From DASSBR01 sp035701285 (GTDB lineage Bacteria; Pseudomonadota; Gammaproteobacteria; Natronospirales; DASSBR01), in assembly GCA_035701285.1 (NCBI GenBank), contig DASSNT010000095.1:1-47043 (forward strand): 47,043 nt of DNA, written 5' to 3'. The stretch's first letter is position 1. The number at the start of each line of letters is the position of its first letter. A model generated the notes under the pieces. The model had not been told where the DNA came from. It did no database searches and saw only the letters and a program-made list of their open reading frames with translations. The translations under genes and the position numbers were made by a program. This document shows positions 43,770-47,043 of the stretch, in pieces.

Positions 43770-44312
43770 TCAGGCAATCGGACGGGTGATGTTCGTGGTT
43801 CGGAATTGGAACGCTCGGCCGGCGTGCCGGTCTCCGAAGTAGTTTTCGAGCGTGAACCGGACGCTGGGGAAGGCGATCTGGTCCCACGGGACTTCCGCTT
43901 CGGCGACGAGCGACACCTCCAGACTTTCCGGCCCGGGGGCAAAGTCGCCGGAGACCATTTCCGCCCGGTACATCAGGTGAACCTGGTTGATTCTGGCCAC
44001 ATTCACCAGCGCCAGTGGTTCGAGTATCCGCACTTCGGCCAGCGCTTCTTCCTGTGTTTCCCGCGCGGCCGCTTCCGCCGTCGTTTCGGCGTTCTCCATG
44101 AAGCCGGCCGGCAGCGTCCAATAGCCGTAGCGCGGCTCTATCGCGCGTCGACAGATCAGGATCCGGTCTTCCCATTCCGGCACGCAGCCGACGACGAGTT
44201 TCGGGTTCTGGTAATGGACCGTTTCGCAGACGGTGCACACGTAGCGGAGGCGGTTGTCGCCCGGCGGCGTCTTTTGCGTGACGGCCTGGCCGCATTGGTT
44301 GCAGTATTTCAT
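43770..44312 (-). CDS. Nudix hydrolase with N-terminal zinc ribbon
   Basis: This 180-residue protein has a zinc ribbon with Cys4, Cys7, Cys26 and Cys29 (YCNQCG, CTVCE), as in NudC-like and related Nudix proteins. The Nudix box reads GFMENAETTAEAAARETQEEALAE; the catalytic Gly, Glu and REXXEE positions are kept, but the usual final Gly is Leu, as seen in some zinc-ribbon relatives. It likely hydrolyses a nucleoside diphosphate derivative; NADH/NAD pyrophosphatase activity is possible but the specificity cannot be read from the sequence. It is divergent from the GNAT gene. Confidence 0.88.
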   Translation of the reverse strand: MKYCNQCGQAVTQKTPPGDNRLRYVCTVCETVHYQNPKLVVGCVPEWEDRILICRRAIEPRYGYWTLPAGFMENAETTAEAAARETQEEALAEVRILEPLALVNVARINQVHLMYRAEMVSGDFAPGPESLEVSLVAEAEVPWDQIAFPSVRFTLENYFGDRHAGRAFQFRTTNITRPIA

Positions 44313-44390
44313 AGCCGGAAGATGCCAAAGGCCGGCGGTTGTTGCAATGAATGTGCTTTACAAACGGGGACGGGGCTATAAGCTAACTGA

Positions 44391-44933
44391 ATGCCGCACC
44401 TCTTTCGTTATGCCGAACCGGCCGATGCGCCGGCTGTTCGCCGGCTGGTCGAATCCGCCTACCGCGGCGAGGCCAGCCGTGTCGGCTGGACCACCGAAGC
44501 GGATTTCCTCGATGGCCAGCGTGTCGATCCCGAAGGTGTTCTCGAAGCAATCGCCAAGCCGGACAGTTACGTGCTGCTCGCCGACAGCGGTCCCACGCTG
44601 GACGCGTGCGCGCATATCGAAAAGCGGAATGAAGCCTGCTACTTCGGCATGTTCGCGGTGCGTCCCGACGCGCAGGGTGCCGGGCTGGGCAAAGCAGTGC
44701 TCACGGAAGCGGAACACCGGGCGCGGACGCTGTGGCAGTCGGAGTCGATGCGCATGACGGTGATCGACCTGCGCGACGACCTGATCGCCTGGTACCGGCG
44801 GCGCGGCTACCGCCGCACGGGCGAACACGCGCCATTCCCGTACGGCGACGAACGCTTTGGTATTCCGCGCCGGGACGATCTGCGGTTCGAATGGCTCGTC
44901 AAGGACCTGACAGTCCTATCCCGTACTTCCTGA
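44391..44933 (+). CDS. GNAT-family N-acetyltransferase
   Basis: This 180-residue protein has the acetyl-CoA-binding motif A FAVRPDAQGAGLGKAVL in the middle and a motif B-like region IAWYRRRGYRRTGE near the C terminus. Substrate unknown. No Shine-Dalgarno is evident, so translation may be weak. Its last 35 bases overlap the end of the oligopeptidase gene on the opposite strand. Confidence 0.85.
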   Translation: MPHLFRYAEPADAPAVRRLVESAYRGEASRVGWTTEADFLDGQRVDPEGVLEAIAKPDSYVLLADSGPTLDACAHIEKRNEACYFGMFAVRPDAQGAGLGKAVLTEAEHRARTLWQSESMRMTVIDLRDDLIAWYRRRGYRRTGEHAPFPYGDERFGIPRRDDLRFEWLVKDLTVLSRTS

Positions 44934-46941
44934 GCAACGCCTCCGGTTGCGGGTCGCGTCCGCGGAACGCGCGATAAAGCTCGCGCGCGGGGCGGCTGCT
45001 GCCACAGGCGAGCACGGTCCGGGCCAGGCGCGCGCCTGCTTCCGGGTTGAGTTCTTCGCCGTCCGTGAACGCCGAAAATCCATCGCGCGCCATCAGCTCC
45101 GCCCACAGGTAGCTGTAGTAGCCGGCGGCATAGCCGCCGCCGAAGATGTGCGCAAAGGTGCATTCGAACCGGTCGAGGGGCGAGACGGGTGTCACGCGCA
45201 CCTGCTTGCGCACCGCCGCGAGTAGCTCCCGCACCTCGGTGATACTTGGCGTCGCATTGTCCAGGCGGTGCAATTCGAGGTCGAAGATCGCGAACTCTAA
45301 CTGCCGCACCAGACGCATAGCGCCGTGGAAGTGGCGCGACGCGTTAAGCGCGTCGATCAGGTCGCGCGGCATTCCAGCGTCGGAGTCGGCGTCGGCAGAT
45401 AATTCCTTGAGTCCGGCTGAATGCCATCCCAGTTCTTCATGCAGCTGGCTTGGAAATTCGACAGCGTCCCATTCGACGCCGCTGATGCCGCCGACCGACG
45501 GGTAGTCGATCCGCGTAAGCAGATGGTGCAGGCAATGGCCCAGCTCATGGCACAGTGTCACCACGTCGTCGTGACGGAGCAGGGCTGATTGCCCGCCGGG
45601 CGGGCGCATGAAGTTCGCGGTGAGGAACGCCGAAGCGAGCCTCTCGGTGCCGTCGAGACGCAGGCGGTGGCCGCCTTCGTCCATCCAGGCACCGCCGCGC
45701 TTGCCCGGGCGCGCATAGAGATCGAGATAAAGGCGCCCCACAGGTGCGCCGTCGCGACGGGTTAGCTCCCAGACCATCACGTCGGGGTGCCAGAGCGGCA
45801 GGTCGCTGAGCGTGCGAAAACTCAGGCCGTAGAAGCGGTGAAACAGGTTCCGCAAACCCTTCAGAACCTGGTCAAGCGGCAGGTAGCGGCGCAGCCGTTC
45901 CTCATCAAAGCCGTAGCGCGCCTCGCGCAGCTTCTCCGAGTAGTAGCCGGTATCCCACGGCGCCAGCGCATCGTCGAGGCCGTTTTGCGCGGCGAACTCC
46001 GCCAGTTCCACAAACTCCCGTTCGGCACGCTCGCGTGAGCGGCGCGCCAGGTCCTGCAGAAATCCAATTGCCTCGTCGGCGCTTCGCACCATCCGTTCGA
46101 CCAGCGCGTATTCGGCATAGTTGGCATAGCCCAGTTCGTTCGCCAGCCGGCGACGGGCGGCCAGGATCGCTTCGATGCCCGGCCCGTTGTCATACTTTCC
46201 GTTGTCACTGGCGTCGGACGCGCGACTGATCCAGGCTTCGTAGACCTGTCGGCGCAACGCACGGTTATCGGCGTGGGTCAGAATGGTGCTGACGATGGCC
46301 GGGTCGAGCGTAATCAGCCAGCCGGACAAATCCTTTTCCCGCGCGCGTTCCGCGAGCAGCGTACGCGCGCCTTCGGGCACGCCGGCAAGCATCTCCGCGT
46401 CCGTGAGCGGCAGCTGCCAGGCATCCGTCGCATCGAGCAGTTGCGACTCGAAGCGCTGACCGAGCGCCGACAAGTCTGCGATTAACTGCCGCACGCGTTC
46501 CCGCCCCTCAGGCGGTAACTGCGCGCCCGACAACTGAAAGTCCGTCAGGGCATGCTCCACAAGCGCCCGTTCCGCGTCCGGTCGATCGGCAAAATCGGCC
46601 GCGTCGGCGAACTGTCGAAACGCCTGGTAAAGGCCCTGATGCTGACCCAGCCATGTCCGGTAATCTGTGATCGCTGCGAGGCTGCGCTCGTAAGCGCCGC
46701 GCACGTCCGGGTTTGCGGCGACGCTGTTCAGATGACGCAACGGCGCAAAGCGGCGGGCCAGATCCTCGCTAATCAGCTCCAGCGTGATAATCAGTTCATC
46801 CGGGTCGCCGGCCACGGCCGACTCAATTCGCTGCCGTGCGATCGTCAGGCGCTGCTCCAACTCGTCAGCAACGCGCGCTGGTTCGACATCCTGAAAGGAG
46901 GGCATGGGCGGCGGAGAGGGCCGTCTTTCGATGTCAGTCAT
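44899..46941 (-). CDS. prlC: oligopeptidase A (M3 zinc metallopeptidase)
   Basis: This cytosolic peptidase degrades oligopeptides, including cleaved signal peptides. The 680-residue protein is of normal M3 length. The N-terminal helical half reads MTDIERRPSPPPMPSFQDVEP. The catalytic part has the zinc motif HELGH at 465-469 within LCHELGHCLHHLLTRIDYPSVGG, and the third ligand Glu in VEWDAVEFPSQLHEELGW. FAHIFGGGYAAGYYSYLWAEL near the C terminus contains the transition-state His/Tyr residues. The peptides it releases would feed the amino-acid pathways in this window. Convergent overlap of 35 bases with the GNAT gene. The last 102 bases of the window show nothing further. Confidence 0.94.
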   Translation of the reverse strand: MTDIERRPSPPPMPSFQDVEPARVADELEQRLTIARQRIESAVAGDPDELIITLELISEDLARRFAPLRHLNSVAANPDVRGAYERSLAAITDYRTWLGQHQGLYQAFRQFADAADFADRPDAERALVEHALTDFQLSGAQLPPEGRERVRQLIADLSALGQRFESQLLDATDAWQLPLTDAEMLAGVPEGARTLLAERAREKDLSGWLITLDPAIVSTILTHADNRALRRQVYEAWISRASDASDNGKYDNGPGIEAILAARRRLANELGYANYAEYALVERMVRSADEAIGFLQDLARRSRERAEREFVELAEFAAQNGLDDALAPWDTGYYSEKLREARYGFDEERLRRYLPLDQVLKGLRNLFHRFYGLSFRTLSDLPLWHPDVMVWELTRRDGAPVGRLYLDLYARPGKRGGAWMDEGGHRLRLDGTERLASAFLTANFMRPPGGQSALLRHDDVVTLCHELGHCLHHLLTRIDYPSVGGISGVEWDAVEFPSQLHEELGWHSAGLKELSADADSDAGMPRDLIDALNASRHFHGAMRLVRQLEFAIFDLELHRLDNATPSITEVRELLAAVRKQVRVTPVSPLDRFECTFAHIFGGGYAAGYYSYLWAELMARDGFSAFTDGEELNPEAGARLARTVLACGSSRPARELYRAFRGRDPQPEALLRKYGIGLSGP

Positions 46942-47043
46942 GGATCAAGCCTTGCAAACATTTCTGGGGAAGCAGTGTCGGAAACTGTAGATTAGCGTTG
47001 TGGCGAGTCTGCCGAGTGGGTACCGGGACGGTGTGAGATTCGA

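Noticed and set aside
44037..44110. Inactive Nudix box because the final Gly is Leu
   Set aside because: The catalytic Glu residues and the GX5E and REXXEE parts are all present, and zinc-ribbon Nudix proteins often vary at that position.

Overview
The window is high-GC chromosomal DNA of a heterotrophic gammaproteobacterium. That placement is an inference from gene content: gammaproteobacterial-type oligopeptidase A, FadE, ZapE and XerD; a TonB2-type operon with DUF3450 and TtpC; a liu leucine operon; and palindromic GTAGGAGCG repeats of the sort known from Pseudomonas and Xanthomonadales. The order cannot be fixed from the sequence alone. I see no phage, transposase, CRISPR array, rRNA or tRNA gene.

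Layout. (1) 1-2474: the N-terminal part of a large NAD-glutamate dehydrogenase (minus, running off the left edge), then a patch with a permease fragment, a CT-rich repeat and a DUF4143 ATPase. (2) 2488-5880: branched-chain 2-oxoacid dehydrogenase E2, E1beta and E1alpha (minus). (3) 6051-11342: tryptophan 2,3-dioxygenase, then the whole homogentisate route hpd-hmgA-fumarylacetoacetase-maiA (plus). (4) 11461-15025: fadE, overlapping zapE tail to tail. (5) 15153-21245: a minus-strand run of SDR dehydrogenase, ETF-quinone oxidoreductase, etfB, etfA and acetoacetyl-CoA synthetase. (6) 21440-22258: a Gln-rich SPOR lipoprotein. (7) 22284-31920: a leucine operon on the minus strand: leucine dehydrogenase, liuA, thiolase, liuB, liuC, a cupin, liuD, liuE. 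(8) 32251-35697: a fused isobutyryl-CoA mutase (icmF), divergent from the leucine operon. (9) 35943-41410: a TonB2-type operon: DUF3450, ttpC, exbB, two exbD, tonB, TPR protein. (10) 41430-46941: plsC, xerD, fdxA, Nudix, GNAT, oligopeptidase A.

The genes form one near-complete amino-acid-catabolism neighbourhood. Leucine is deaminated, oxidised to isovaleryl-CoA by the Bkd complex, taken through LiuA/BD/C/E to acetoacetate plus acetyl-CoA, and finished by acetoacetyl-CoA synthetase and thiolase. ETF and ETF-QO carry the electrons of LiuA and FadE to quinone. Tyrosine leaves as fumarate and acetoacetate, which joins the same acetoacetyl-CoA step, and tryptophan enters the kynurenine route. IcmF can link isobutyryl-CoA to butyryl-CoA. 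No E3 lipoamide dehydrogenase and no recognisable transcription factor is encoded in the window.

Most genes are ordinary. The items most worth a second look are the nested palindromic leader in front of icmF together with an aromatic substitution and an extra segment in IcmF, a cupin of unknown role locked into the leucine operon, a TonB2-type system with two divergent ExbD subunits, a shared inverted repeat upstream of the tryptophan and tyrosine genes, and several families of interspersed palindromes, some of which supply stop codons or protein C termini.
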